A DNA stretch of 64,000 nt from Luidia sarsii (taxonomy: Eukaryota; Echinodermata; Asteroidea; Paxillosida; Luidiidae), in contig OX465107.1 in assembly GCA_949987565.1 (NCBI GenBank), forward strand, positions 9,801,721-9,865,720, read 5' to 3'. The notes beneath the pieces were generated by a model, which did no database searches, had not been told where the DNA came from, and saw only the letters and a list, made by a program, of their open reading frames with translations. This document shows, one piece after another, positions 22,136 through 36,100 of this stretch (position 1 is the first letter of the stretch; each line of letters opens with the position of its first letter). The translations under genes were made by a program, and so were the position numbers.

Positions 22136-22501
22136 TGTAAGCATTTTTCAACTTATGTGGGTTTGTTTTCTTCAAAAGTTCCCATGGCAGTCATTTTGGC
22201 CCTTATGCTTGACCTACAGGACGTTATAGGAGCTCCTCTTTAACGATTTTTGATTTATCAGTCGCATATAAGTGCATTAGTGCGACGGATAAATAAAAAG
22301 AGCTCCCATGGCCCAGTAACTGAGTAAGTGATGGGACTATAGGTTTGACCATGGTTCACGTTCACATACGCAGGCCTACTGACCATTAATTTTTACTGTT
22401 AAGGGAGGGCTTGTGCAATTTGTAATGATTTATTTAAGTCTATAACTGATTAGCTTTAGATATCTACCAATATATTAATACCCATGATATTCGTGACAGT
22501 C
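22136..22501. other. no recognisable gene
   Basis: Unique AT-rich spacer between the SINE-like fragment and the TACATG repeat. Confidence 0.4.
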
Positions 22502-22556
22502 CATGTACTGTCACAGTACATGTATACATGTACATGTACATGTACATGTACATGTA
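22502..22556. repeat. (TACATG)n microsatellite
   Basis: Tandem ACATGT palindromic hexamers. Shorter runs recur across the right part of the window (e.g. 23215-23250, 23490-23512, 23553-23582, 34994-35017, 45026-45046). Confidence 0.9.
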
Positions 22557-22559
22557 TCC

Positions 22560-23135
22560 TCCAATAACCGGTTTTCGACGATATAAGGACTTTTCTTCTT
22601 ATTGAACAATGTGGACGAAAGTATCACACTAAAAGAGGTCCCAGTCACTTTCTCCACGCCACAGACTATTAGAATAATCATAGAGAAGGTTGATCAAGCC
22701 TGTCACTTCCGTAAGATTACCCGGTTTTGTTGACGTCCGCGGCGCATCGCGCAGTAAGCATCGTCACCTATTTTCGTCGGTGGTGTTTAGTAAGGTGTCC
22801 CAGTGCAGCCAAACGAAAAATTAATTCTTAAAATAACTCAAAATGCTGTGTGGCACTGTAACATTCTTGCCTGTATTTTTTTGTGTGTTCATCTTTGTTT
22901 TTGTTTTTCCACACTGCTTCTAACACTTTCCTGAAACTTTTTGAATCAGACGAGTTTGGCCTACTGGAAAAGCCTTAACTTTCCACATTTTCCGTGACGG
23001 ACAAGAGCAGGAAACAAACTGTAAGATACGAAGTCTGAGATCATTATACGGAGTTGTTTTCATCGTGCGATGTGAGTTAGAAGGCTAAGCGCCGAAAACG
23101 TGTACCGTCGAAAACGGGGGTTCCCACGATACATG
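22560..23135. mobile_element. DNA element family X, short copy
   Basis: The reverse complement of most of this segment recurs at 57562-58990, where ~850 extra bases lie inside. The ends are inverted-like: 'CCGGTTTTCGACGATA' here and 'CCCCGTTTTCGACGGTA' read inward from 23117. No ORF. An internal deletion derivative is the simplest reading. Confidence 0.7.
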
Positions 23136-23563
23136 TACTTGCGTTAGATCATGTATGTACATGTACAGTATGTATGTTTAATTATTTACAGTACATGTAG
23201 AGTTTTGTATGTACAGTACATGTATAACATGTACAGTACATGTACATGTAGGTAGATTAGATCATTGGTTAGATCAGATCCACTCAGGTGTGTGGACGTG
23301 GCAAACACAAAACAGCACCGTATACACAAGTACAATTACGTACATGTAGAAGAAGTGCATACGAAACTGTAAAGAATAGTTGACTTCATCTGTATGTTTT
23401 AAATGCATCTTTAGTATCTTCGCTGGTAACCCGCAGAGTATAACTGAGAAGTAAAGGAAAGTTATGTCCAGTACATGTACAGTTTGTGTGTACATGTACA
23501 TGTACATGTACGTCAAGGAAGATACGTGCAGATCACCCATTGACACATTGTACAGTACATGTA

Positions 23564-23965
23564 CATGTACAGTACATGTACAGTGTAGTATTACTGTATT
23601 ACTAGTACTGGTAGTAGTTCAGTACAGCACTACTACTTACTAGTACTACACTACTAGCTACTGAGTACTACTATACTAGTACTAGTACTGAGTAGTAGTA
23701 ATATTGCTATTACTAGTTACTAGTAAATACTACTTACAGTAGGCCTATAACAAGTATAACTCAAGTATTACTTGTACTTCTCTACTAGTACTACTAGTAG
23801 TAGGCTAGTAAGTACTACTACTACTACACTAGTAGTAGTACTAGTACTAGTAGTAGTAGTACTACTACCTAGTACTACGTAGTACTCCGCAGTACCAGTA
23901 CTACTACTAGTACGTAGTACTAGTACTACTACTAGTACTAGTACTAGTATAGTAGTAAGTAGTAT
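23564..23965. repeat. ACT/AGT trinucleotide microsatellite
   Basis: About 400 bases built almost only from TAG, ACT, AGT and CTA triplets, with frequent strand-switching palindromes (ACTAGT, GTACTAC), hence able to form many alternative hairpins. Confidence 0.93.
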
Positions 23966-24148
23966 ATTTTTATTAGTCTACTGAATTGTCAGGTTTTTTT
24001 GATGGATGTTATTGCGTTAGTGAAGTTACAAAAACAAGAAGAGAAAAATAACAAACGAGCGTCGAATTTAATCAACTAATCTGATCAAGAGAAGTGATTA
24101 TTTTATTCGCATCACCATTTTGGCACCATTTTGGCAGTTAAAACTTAA

Positions 24149-24173
24149 ATGGCAAGGAAGCAACGACTTGGAG
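24149..24173 (+). CDS. SPATS2: SPATS2-like exon 1 (start codon)
   Basis: ATG at 24149 with TAA directly upstream in frame (24146-24148), so no N-terminal extension is possible. It encodes the first 8 residues, a basic start like that of vertebrate family members, then one base of codon 9 before GTAAGC. An acceptor-like TTTTGGCAG ends at 24137, so the 5' UTR is probably spliced from an upstream exon I cannot identify. Confidence 0.85.
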
Positions 24174-27100
24174 GTAAGCCAGTTTTAATATTATTATTGA
24201 TATTAATTATTAATATTCGATTTGCATATGAATGATATACACTGTTTGTGTTACTGCATACTTATTAATATTGTCTATACGTACTCTGTACTGTAGTGTT
24301 GTTACTGTTACATTGTAAATATTGTTTATACTGTTAATGTTACTGTATCGTGTGTAAAATTGTAATGTTGTTGAATGTTGTTAGAGTACATCTCAGATCT
24401 AGTCCAACTAACTTGGACCATGCTTTCCAAGTTTTCCTTTTTTATCGAAATTTTGATTTTGGAGGGTTGGGTAACTCACCCGAAAAAAGGGTGACTTGTT
24501 GGGTCCAAGTTACTCTGACTAGTCAGTAGTCAGTTTAGCACAATAACTAATAAGCGCTCGAGGGGGCTGGGATTCTTATTTGATGGACGCAACATTTACA
24601 CTTTACAGACTGATGTTAGATGATTTATTGTACATGTAGCATCAACACCGTGAAAACTGAAAGGAAATATAAAACTTAAAAGAGGCTAATATTATTATTG
24701 AATAACTAATTTGACAAAGATACATGTAGGGCCTAAATTCCGTATGTAGGCTATACTTTCAGTTTCATTTTCAGTTTAACCATGCGAGCAATAAATTGAA
24801 TAATATTCTGAAAAGGGCAAATTGACAAAAAGGATCATTTGAATAAATAATCGTCATAGAACAAAATCCTACCATTCGCGCCTAGACCAGGTAAGTATGT
24901 ACGTGTGAGTTGGGATCTCAAGTTCTCAACCCAGCTGCTGTGACATGGGTCTGAAAGAGATATCCAAAATTTCCTACATTTGTAAGATGATACAAAAATG
25001 TTGCAAACTGCTTACTGACTAAAATTACCAAAATGCAATTCTTAAAATTTAGTGGGCCTGACGTTTCGATCCTAGCAGGACCTTTCTCAAAGGCAGAGTG
25101 ACAAGGACAAAACAGATACATTTACACGAAGGAAGGGGGGAGAGAGTGAATAGGACACGGATGAGAAACAAAGGACAAAGAGTAAAGTAGAGATCAAAGC
25201 GAAGGGCAAGGAGTAGGGTAGAAATTAGTGAGAAGAGGGGGAAAGATCAAAGAGTGTGAAGGAGTGAACACAAAAGAAGGATTATCAGAAAGCTGCATGG
25301 TGTAAGTCATTACCCTCCTGGATGTAGAGACCATGTGGTTGAATAGTCCGAAGACGCTTCATCCACATTTTCTCATGGCTAAGACGGACAGCATTTCTAC
25401 GGTGACCGAGGGATTCTATGCCCAGTACACTCATATCTTATATCGAATGATCAGGGAGATTGAAGTGATACCCAATAGGGGTGTCCATTTAACCGGTTTT
25501 GATTGTAGACCTATGGTTTTGAGGGTGTTTTTGGTCTCGCCAACATACTGAACATTACAAACTCTACAAGAGATGAGGTATAATGATGTTGGAGGTAGTG
25601 CACGTGATAGAGCCATAGGTCGTGTGGTTAGTTCAAGAAGAATGTCCATTGAAAGAGTCTATTTCCTTGACATGTGTCTTGCAAACAATGCATTTCGAGG
25701 TACACTTAAATGTACCAAATTTGGTGGGAGGTGAAGAGTCCAAAGGGGGAACCTCTGCTCGGACAATTAAGTCACGCAGGTTACGGGGGCGCCTGAAAGC
25801 CAAAACAGGCGAATTTGGAATGGCATCAGCCAGACGATCTGAAGTGTGGAGAATATGGTGGTTTTCCTTAGTTATCTTCCTGAGAGGAGGAAGAGAAGGG
25901 TGGTAGGAAGTAACTAAGGGAACCTTGGGCTTGTCCTTGGTACCTGGTGGCTTTTGTTTGAGTGCCGAACTTCTGGGAATGAAATAGGCTTTAGCAATGG
26001 AGTTCTTCACTTGGCGAGAACTATAGCCTCTAGCAACCAAGTTACTGGCCAATACACGTGTATGGCTGCGAAAGTCAGACTCATTGGAACATATGCGCCT
26101 CAATCTGAGGGCCTGGCTGTAAGCTATACCAGTCTTACAGTGTCTGGGTTGACAACTGGAGGAATGGAGATATTGATGAGTGTCGATGGGCTTAGAATAC
26201 AAGTCAGTAGTAAGTGTATTGAGGTCTTTCCGGACGGTGACGTCCAGAAAGTGGGTCTGCTGAAGAGAGTGTTCCCATGTGAATTTTATAGTCCTGTGGA
26301 AGGAATTGATGTGGTCAAAGAAAGCATTCAAGCTGCTACCGTCCCTAGTCCAAATGAAGAAAACGTCATCTATGTATCTCCACCAAATCCAGGGACGGCA
26401 TGGAGCCTCACTGAGCATTCGTCTGCGGACTATTCAACCACATGGTCTCAACATCCAGGAGGGTAATGACTAACACCATGCAGCTTTCTGATAATTCCTT
26501 TTTTTGTGTTCACTCCTCCACTTCTCTCTTTGATCTTTCCCCCTCCTCTCACTAATCCCTACCCTACTCCTTGCCCTTCCCTTTGATCTCTCCCTACCAG
26601 CTTTACTCTTTGTCCTTTTTTTCTCATCTGTGTCCTATTCACTCTCTCCCCCTTCCTTCGTGTACTTGTATCTGTTTTGTCATTGTCACTCTGCCTTTGA
26701 GAAAGGTTCTGCTAGGATCGAAACGTCAGGCCCACTAAATTTTAACATTTAAAAGATGTTAAATCTAAATACTCTACATATATTATACAACTAGCACACA
26801 ATGTCAAATCGATTACATGCATAAAGTGATAGATCGAGTATCGACAAAATAACACTAATCGTCATGAATTTAACAATGTCCAAAGGAAAAATTTAGGAAT
26901 CTATTATAATTACAATGATTTTCTTACCCAAAGGACACTTTAGGGACCATTTTCGCCGGCACGTCTAGAGGTGTACTGTAGGCTATGTTCATGTATGTAA
27001 CATTTAAAATAATTTATGTGACGATCGACCGTTTATAGAACTTGCCAGTACACGCGCACCAGGCTACGCGCGCGCACCTGGGGTACGAGCGCAGAAAGTG

Positions 27101-30100
27101 TAGCGCAGAACATACATGTAGATAGGCAGCTAATTAGAAATACACAGATCTGCTGAACCTATCCCGTCACTTACACTCCCACCAATTACTAAAATGAATA
27201 TAAAGCAAACTACTAACACTCAAATGGAACTCATGAGTAATTCTGTAGGCCTACAACATGGGAACAGAAAATGACTTATAAACAGCAAAAACAGTATTCG
27301 AAGTATAAACAGAAAAACAATGAGTAAGCCCTTTGATACTGCCCTATTCACAGTAGACTCATCCAAGAAGTTTACTCTGAGAGAGGAACGAGTCAGTCAG
27401 GCACTCTCCAAAAGGAGTACCAACTCCTCCAGGATGGTAAGCTTGCCCTTCCGCTGGCCTTGCCAACTCGGCCTCCTACACGTAGTTCCAACCTGAACCT
27501 TGACCTTCCTCACCACTGGATCATCCTTTGATCCTTATCAGCGGTAGTTTCCACTACAATACCAATGGGCCACTCGTTCCGAGCTACCTCTGGTTCCACT
27601 AAAAGGAAGATATTTCCCACCGTGATATTTCTTACCTACGGTTGACATTCTGGAGGTATTCCTTTCTCCACCTACACACTGTACTCCAGAATTGCACAGT
27701 AAGATACTGCACCCTTCTCCATCTCTTCCGAAGATACCTGTCTTCAGGTATAAAATCACCTGGAGGTGGCAGCGGCACGCTAGATTTCATAGTGAGGATA
27801 TGATTAGGTGTCAGAGGTTCCAAGCACGTAGCATTGATTTATATTGCTGACTGAAAGTGGACGGCTGTTTTACTACATATGGCCATTGCTTCGTAGAACA
27901 GCATGTGGAGAGATGAATCGTCTAACTTCCTAGGACCGAGTGCAAGCAGGCCACTAAGAATGCTATTCACTGTTCTAATCTGCCGTTCCCACACTCAACA
28001 TGGCTAGAATAGGGAGCATTCATATGGAAGTCACAGTCTTGGCCTGCTAAGTAAGAAGCCACTCAATCTGCGTCTAGCTCCTTCAAGGCAGCGTCAAACT
28101 CATTCTTTGCTCCAACAAAATTACTGCCTCGGTCCGACCTGATTTGACGAACCTTTCCTCTTATGGCAATAAAACATTTGAGCCCGTTGATGAAGGAGTC
28201 GGTGGAACTTTATGTGGATTGCTCTGGAGCATCAATAGACAAGTGAACAGAAGGGCGTATCTTTTGAACTCCTCGTGACAAAGCCCGGTGATGAATGGGT
28301 CAAAACAATCCATACCACCAGTCACCAGACCACAGACCGAGAATGGTGGGGAAGATTGTACTCGATCCTCTGGCAGATCAGCCATATTCTGTTCTTGAGT
28401 GGGTCGCCGGTTTCTCCTGCGATCAGTCTGGAAATGTAGCTGTCTTTGGGTAGTATAACAGGGTGCTTCATGGAAAGAGGGACAGAGGAATTCTTCAAGC
28501 GACCTCCTACATGCAGTATCCCAAAGTCATCAATGAAGGGGATCTACCGTAGATCTTTAAGACAGTGTCTCTCCTTTAACTCAGAATAAGGCTGACTCCT
28601 GGCGCTGTGCGACACTTGTCACACCATCATCTTTACATCCCTTTGCTCCTTCCCGAAGTCTGGCAACTGCTCGAACTACATGTACATGTAGCTTAGACCA
28701 ATTTGAGAATTTGGACAGGCGTGACAACATGCTGTACTCTCTTGACTCTTCTACTGCTTCTGCTGTCAAGATAAAAGTCACTCAGGAGTATACAAAGAGA
28801 AGAGCAAGGGCGACAGAACACATCTTTGTGGAACACCAGTGTTAGCATGGATGACATCAGACAGTGTTGTACATGTATTTGCATACCTGACCCTCTGTGA
28901 TCTGTTCAAGAAAAAAAATCATTGATCCAAAGTGCAAGGTATGGGTTAGCAACCTGTAAGTTGTAACTTACTCAGAAGAACCTGACATGCCTGAGGGTGG
29001 TTTGTCAAGATGATTAAACTGTAGGTATTTTGTAAAAACGTAATCATAGCGTCCTCTACTCCAAGTATTGCTCTGTATGCAGCAGAAACTGGTTATCGTC
29101 GTTCAAAGAAACAGTACTGCATACATACAAGTACGTCTGGTCATCGATCAAATCGCCCAAAGAACTGGTTCAAATCATTAGAGAAATGCACTGGATCAGT
29201 CGTAGGCATGTCAGACTTTCGCTATGTGTAACCTTTAATGCTCTTCATGGCATCCCATGCAGCTTTTGAGTTGTTGTCATTTTTTTATTAGATTTTCACC
29301 CCATATTGTCTCTTACAGTGCTGAATACTTTTTAAATTTCTTTTTGCAATTGAAGCTTCTCCCCATAGTCAACATTTGCATGTATGTAATGTACACTTTG
29401 TTTCTGTCTGAAAAGTTCCCCTAACTTCTTTAGCCCATTTCTCACTTCAGCTAAAAAATGATGGTCCTGTGCGACGAAAAACATAGATGTTTAAAAAACA
29501 CAAATCTGAGTAGTGAGAAAGCAATCCATACAGTCAAGAAAAAAACAAGGGTCCCGTGTTACGAAACACAGAGATCCAGACCTCCTCCAAAAAATTGCAT
29601 GGATGTTAAACATAACATGGATGCGTACAAAATGCGTAGTGAGAAACGATGTGTGTGTGTAAAATTGTACCTGTAGTTCTGCTGAACTTGATGAGGGAGA
29701 AACGACCAACAAAGTCAAAGAATAAAGCCCTTACCACAACCGGTAGAAAGCAACATTTTTTTCACTGGTTTTCGCAGTTGTATTGTGCTTATGAATGAGT
29801 GATATGCAGCATACCAGCGAAGAAGTGCATAAACAATCCTGACCATTGACCTTGCTCACTGCGAAGCCATCTCAACACGGGACGTCGGTTACGAATGTGT
29901 GATGTGTAGTGTGAAAGTCTGTTAAAAAGATCACCAAAGGCTGAGGTGCTAGATGACTGTCGTCAATAACGGAGGACCCTTGTTTTTTGCTACAGTGAGA
30001 AGGGGGCTTTATTTACCCAAGTTTTGTAATTTGGAGGAAAAATTTATCGGGGTCACTGGAATGAAAAGGTCCTCGCAGAACTTAAATAACATCAGTGGTT

Positions 30101-33100
30101 TTACCAATTGAAGCAGAATCCAAAAAGATTTCCCAATCTGTGTTTTTGAAGCAGTCCTGCAAGGCTTCAACCCTGTATTCATTCCATTGTCTTAATTTCC
30201 TTCTGTTCATTTTCAGGAAGCAGGTAAACAGTATCATGATCGGACCTGCCAATAGATGCTTTGCTAAAAGGATAATAATGGGGCAGCACTGCGTACTCTG
30301 ATTCTTGGGCAATGGGGATTCTGTGTGTTTTTCTAATACAGAAGGAATTTTTGAAATGCTGTTAGAATATATAGAATATTTAGAATGCATTTCGAATAAC
30401 TAGGAATATTCAACCAATGTTCATACAGACAGCATTCCAGCTTGTCCTGCCTCTTGTGTGACGGGTTTTAAGTGTTACTTGCTTACCGCACTATGCTGGA
30501 ACTGAAGGCCCTCCATTTGAAATTTCTAATTTCCCCATGATCAGTTTTCTTTCATTCATTTGTTTGAACATTTTCTCTAAAGTGTGAATTGTTTGGGCTG
30601 TATGTAAGTTATGCAAACATCCATTTACAGTATGACTGAGCATTGAAAAGTGTGAGAAAAAAATAATAAATTTTGGTTTTAAGAAATTTAACCTGTGTAT
30701 CCAATTCCAACCTGTGAATATTCTTATTTTTTATCAGAAATGCATTGTACATGTTGGCCTACTAAAGGCCATGTTTTTGGTCACGCCAAAGGAATGGTAT
30801 ACACGTGTACACGTACCAGTACATTGTACACCCCTGTAATTGTATTCAACACAATGGCTCCATATACATGTACTGTACGTACATAAAACCTTTCTTGCAT
30901 TTCATTGTATTTATGTGCACATTAATATAGGAAAGGTTTGCGGTGACACCATATACATACAGGTCTTTTAAAGAAGAGATGTGGTTCTGAAAAGAACCCG
31001 AGTGGTAACTCGACATTTCGACCAGTATGCTCTGGCTGTCAAGCCTTACTGTATGTCTTAAGCCTTAAGTCTTATTTATGTATTTTGCTTCTTCCTTGAA
31101 ACCCTAAGAGGAATAATTCTTTTATTCAGTTAACCCAGAATTACACAACAGTAGAACAGAATGAGAAGACATGAAATACCATCTGACGGTTGACTTTATT
31201 TTCTATCTGAAAGTGAAACCTGAATGGTAACTCAACGTTTCGACCAGTATGCTCTGGCCGTCATCAGACGTTATCAGATGTTTTTGAAATGTTTTCTGAT
31301 TTTTCAGCATATATGGTGGTGCGGCGTATACTGTACGTTAACCACTTCGCGCCGGGGGGTTTTTCAGCGCCGATGACCGCCATACGGGGGTTTTTGAACA
31401 ATGCATCATTTTAAAATCTTGCTAAAACAATCGGAACAATATATTTCTGTGAAATAAATCAATAAGGGTATACTTATGGGTACAAGAGAGTAAAACCTGG
31501 CACAATTCGGACGTCGTTGTGGCCTTTGTCAAGAGATTATCCGTTCGAAAAAGGCCCTTTGTGCGTCGTCAATGGACCGTAACGGACGTGTGTGTGTGTG
31601 GGTTCGTGTACGCTGCTGACAATCCCTGACCGCAGACTCCAGCCTCCACTCCAGGCAGTCAAATCTTCGAGTTGGTCGGCCACAAACGAGCGTACAGATT
31701 ACGGTAAAGAATGTGGGGGGAATTCCAATGCCAGACCGACGACCGTTGGGCTGTGTGGCATGCAAAGACAATGTCCCCCGCGTGCTTTCAGCTGCAGCGC
31801 GGTATCCCTCGATCCTCCACAGTAAAAGTCCCACAATTGCACAATTACTGCTGCTAATCTTGCAATTCATGTGGCAACGTGCGTCAAAAAGGGTCTTTGT
31901 ACTGATTCATAATGCTTTGTTCTAAGCTGAAAAGAGTCTTTGTTTAGAATGTGGACAATAGTGGTGCCCGGATTCGGAGGGCCCCGTTGCAAAGGCAATC
32001 CAATTGACCTCCGGATTCGGAGGTCCCGGCGCGAAGTGGTTAAGGCTGAATCTCATCATGAACTTTTTGGAGTGCTGTGGCTTATATTCACCGTACACCT
32101 TATATTCCGAAAATTACAGACTTGTATGAGTATGCTCTATAGAAACTCTGTGTGGGGAAATGCACACAGTGATACATTCAAGAAAGTTCCTAAACTGATA
32201 TAATGTACATATGTACAGGGAAAATAAAAGTGTAGTTCTTCTGATAAACATACAGTACACAACACATGTACACAATGTACATGTAATGTAAATCTTCCAG
32301 TTTACATTATACTGTGTATTGTACATGTACATGTTTGTGTTCTTGCACGAGAAATTGGAATGCTCACTTGAAGGGGTACATGCACTTGAGTAATGTCCTT
32401 TTTTTGTCTGTTCTTCATTACAGAATCTACTGACGTTTACTTTGATACAAGAACCAAGGCAGTGCTTACACAAACTTCCTATAATTCAATGGCCAATGTT
32501 AAGGAACAGGTAATAAATGTATATTCATGCACAAATTAATTGATTGATTCAGAATTTTTATGGTGGTAACTAATGAACCACTGGTATGCAATGCAAGAGC
32601 TGCTCTCAGGTTTTTAAGTTCTGGTCCAGACACATTTTTTTGGCTACAGTATTTTCACAAAAGTAAAATTATCATCCATAATGTCTTTGATTTTCTGTAT
32701 AATTATGAAAGTTATCAGTGCATGATACAAATTTTGTGTGCATAACTGCATACATGTACATGTACAGTATGAATGATTTTTAAAATCAAGCAGTGTTTTC
32801 AGTATGAACAATGAATGATGGTACATACATTGTATACGGTATATTGTAATTTCTGGTGTAATCACTGACAACTTTCAAAATTTTTGATATTGCTTTCACA
32901 ACATGTACCTGTTTTCCAATGAAAATTCACTTTCCCAGTTTTAAGCTTCATACAATAGTTGATATGACCATCTTGAAAAAAAAACCCATGGAAAAATAAC
33001 AGGTTTGTTATTTATGGTACAAAAAAATCCTGAAACATGAGCTTTTGCGAAACCCCTCTTCGCTGATTTCAGAAATGCTAAATATGTCTTCATAGTTCAT

Positions 33101-36100
33101 AATATGTAAATGACCCCGATATGTCATTGAGAGAAGCACAATTTAAACACTGGCCTTGAAAAATGAACACACTACAGTACATGTACGGTAGAATGATATT
33201 TTCTCGTGTCCCTTTTTGTCGATCATTCCATCTTTCCAGCTTACTGGATTTGTCGATTTGTTGAGTTCCCTAATGATATGAAACATGCCATGGTCTTGTG
33301 CAGTGGTTGGTTGCAACAGAAATGCGGCCAGAAACCCAGATTTGGTGTTCTTTAGGTTTCCGTGGGACCTCCAAAAATTAATCGCGCATGGACAAGGTTT
33401 GTCAACATATCTACGGTACATACATCTGTACATGTACCGGTACCTAGGGCGGATTTCAGTGTTTCCCTGTGTTCACTGAACTGCCAAAAGCATTTTGCAG
33501 AAGATCTCGTTGACGAGTCCAATTATGTAAGTCCAGTATCATACAGAACTTACTTGGATTCTGGAAAAGGTTGAAGGTAAACTGTGGGGCTGTTCCCACC
33601 GTCCATCATTTCCAAGCTCCATCATTTCCAAGTTCCAGCTCAGAGTTATCCCTTGCTCATGCTTCCAGCCATGCCAGTGTGGTACATGTACGTCCCATGA
33701 TCATACTGCAGTGACAACTGTGACTACCCATACTCCGCGGCGGCAGTAGCGGCGCAGATCCCATTGCAGACTAGCCTAGTAGCCTTTGAGAAACAGGAAC
33801 GTTTTAATTTGTATACATGTAAAATACATGCACAGTGTACATGTAAGTCAGTGCTCATTATATCTGCATTGTAACTGTCACAATGTTCACCATAATCGGG
33901 ACACAGTGAGGTTGAAATACAGTTAAATGTGGAACCAGGAGACTGACATCCGTCAAATGGCACAAGGGCACAAGGTCTTGAAAGTCAAATAACCATAGAT
34001 AAAACACCGCACTGCATCATAGGGCATATCTCAATGAATTAAAGTCAAATAACTAATTTTTTCGTTACAGCACATGTACGTTCGCCAAAATACATGTAAA
34101 CTACAGGTAGTTAACCTCAAGCTACAAAAAACATTAAAGGGGAATGAAACCCAGAACAAAATATTGGCTTATCTGATTTGGTGTTAAATTGGTTGAATTT
34201 GCGTTCCTGCAACCCGCCATGTTTTTGAAGGGGCTGCCAATCATTGCGGGGGTATGACATAACGACAGAAAACTCCCGCATGGGCCCGGAGCCCCGGACG
34301 GATGTACCCCTACTATACTGCGTGCAGTTTGTATGTATACACATGCGAGCTGAACGATGGTGTACTGCCAGGCTTTTGGATGTCAAAATGTCAGCGGGAA
34401 AAAGCTTGGGACAAGATACCTGAGTTGTTTAGGAAGTTTCTCAACTTTGATGGCCGCAGCCCACTTTCAATCCCCTTTAACCCTAACCCCCTGAGCCATT
34501 TTACTGTAGACCAACCTCAATCCTCCAAAATCCTCCAATATTTTGTACACTACATGTACATGAAATGAGTGGTGCCCAATGCCTCAATCTTCCAAAATCC
34601 TCCAATATTTTGTACACTACATGTACATGAAATGAGTGGTGCCCACTGCCTCAATCTTCCAAAATCTTCCAATATTTTGTACACTACATGGACATGAAAT
34701 GAGTGGTGCCCACTGCCTCAATCTTCCAAAATCCTCCAATATTTTGTAAAATACATGAAATGAGTGGTGCCCACTGCCTCAATCTTCCCAAATCCTCCAA
34801 TATTTTGTACACTACATGAAATGAGTGGTGCCTACTGCCTCAATCTTCCAAAATCTTCCAATATTTTGTACACTAAATGTACTGAAATGAGTGGTGCCCA
34901 CTGCCTCAATCTTCCAAAATCCTCCAATATTTTGTACTCTACCGAAAATAAGAGCACTGCCTCACACTCAAACAACTGACCAGCACTAAGAACATGTACA
35001 TGTACATGTACATGTACTGATTACCTAATAACACCTGACCTCTATTCATTCACAGGTACCTCCACTGGACCTGAAAATGTACAGGAGACCTTGGTGAACT
35101 CACCAGTACACTGCCACACACTCCAACAAATGACCAGAAAATGACCAACAGCCCGTGGGCAAACTCACCCATGGATGCTGTGCCAGTACACTGCCACACA
35201 TTCCAACACCTCACCTGAAAATGACCAACAGCCAATGGGTAAACTCACCCACGGATGCTGTGACAGTATACTGCCACACATTCCACCACCTCACCAGAAA
35301 ATGACCAACAGCCCGTGGGTAAACTCACCCATGGATGCTGTGCCAGTACACTGCTACACATTCCACCACCTCACCAGAAAATGACCAACAGCCTGTGGGT
35401 AAACTCACCCATGGATGCTGTGCCAGTACACTGCTACACATTCTAACACCTCACCAGAAAATCACCAACAGCCCGTAAACTCACCCATGTAAACTCAAAC
35501 ACTGCCACACAGATGGGCATGAAAACCATCAACTTGACATGCAATAAACAAAGGCAGTACCCTGCATGGGGGCAACTACATGTACACTGTACAGTACACT
35601 GTACAGTACATGTACAGCAGAAACCCACTACGAAAATAATCGCGATTTGAATCGCGATTCAAAAACCTTTTTTTTTTGGTCGTGTCCACACAGGCCAAAT
35701 AATTACGTCGCAAATAAACGCGAGCCAATTGTGGTTAGCATGTGGTCAAGCTGCGCAAGCGGGAATGGTGGGACTTGCTGACGAATGTTAACAAACCCTG
35801 TGCTGCACTTCCTGGCAATAAGCTGCTGGCAGGAAATGCCATGCTTGCGCAATGCATCGTTGGCTTAAAAAAACAACGGTTCGATTTGAGCGGAGCGTTC
35901 CCACACACATCGCGTCGCAAATAAACGCGATTATTTGAAAATGTCTCACTCTTAGTGGAGTCCGAATCGTGATTCAAATCCCACCTGTTAGTCAATAACA
36001 AGCTGACCACATGTACATGGTGCTGTACATGTAGTACACAAACAACATTATTCCAAAATCCTTTTTTGAGTCAAACACCATCCAGCCTCAATCCTCCAAA

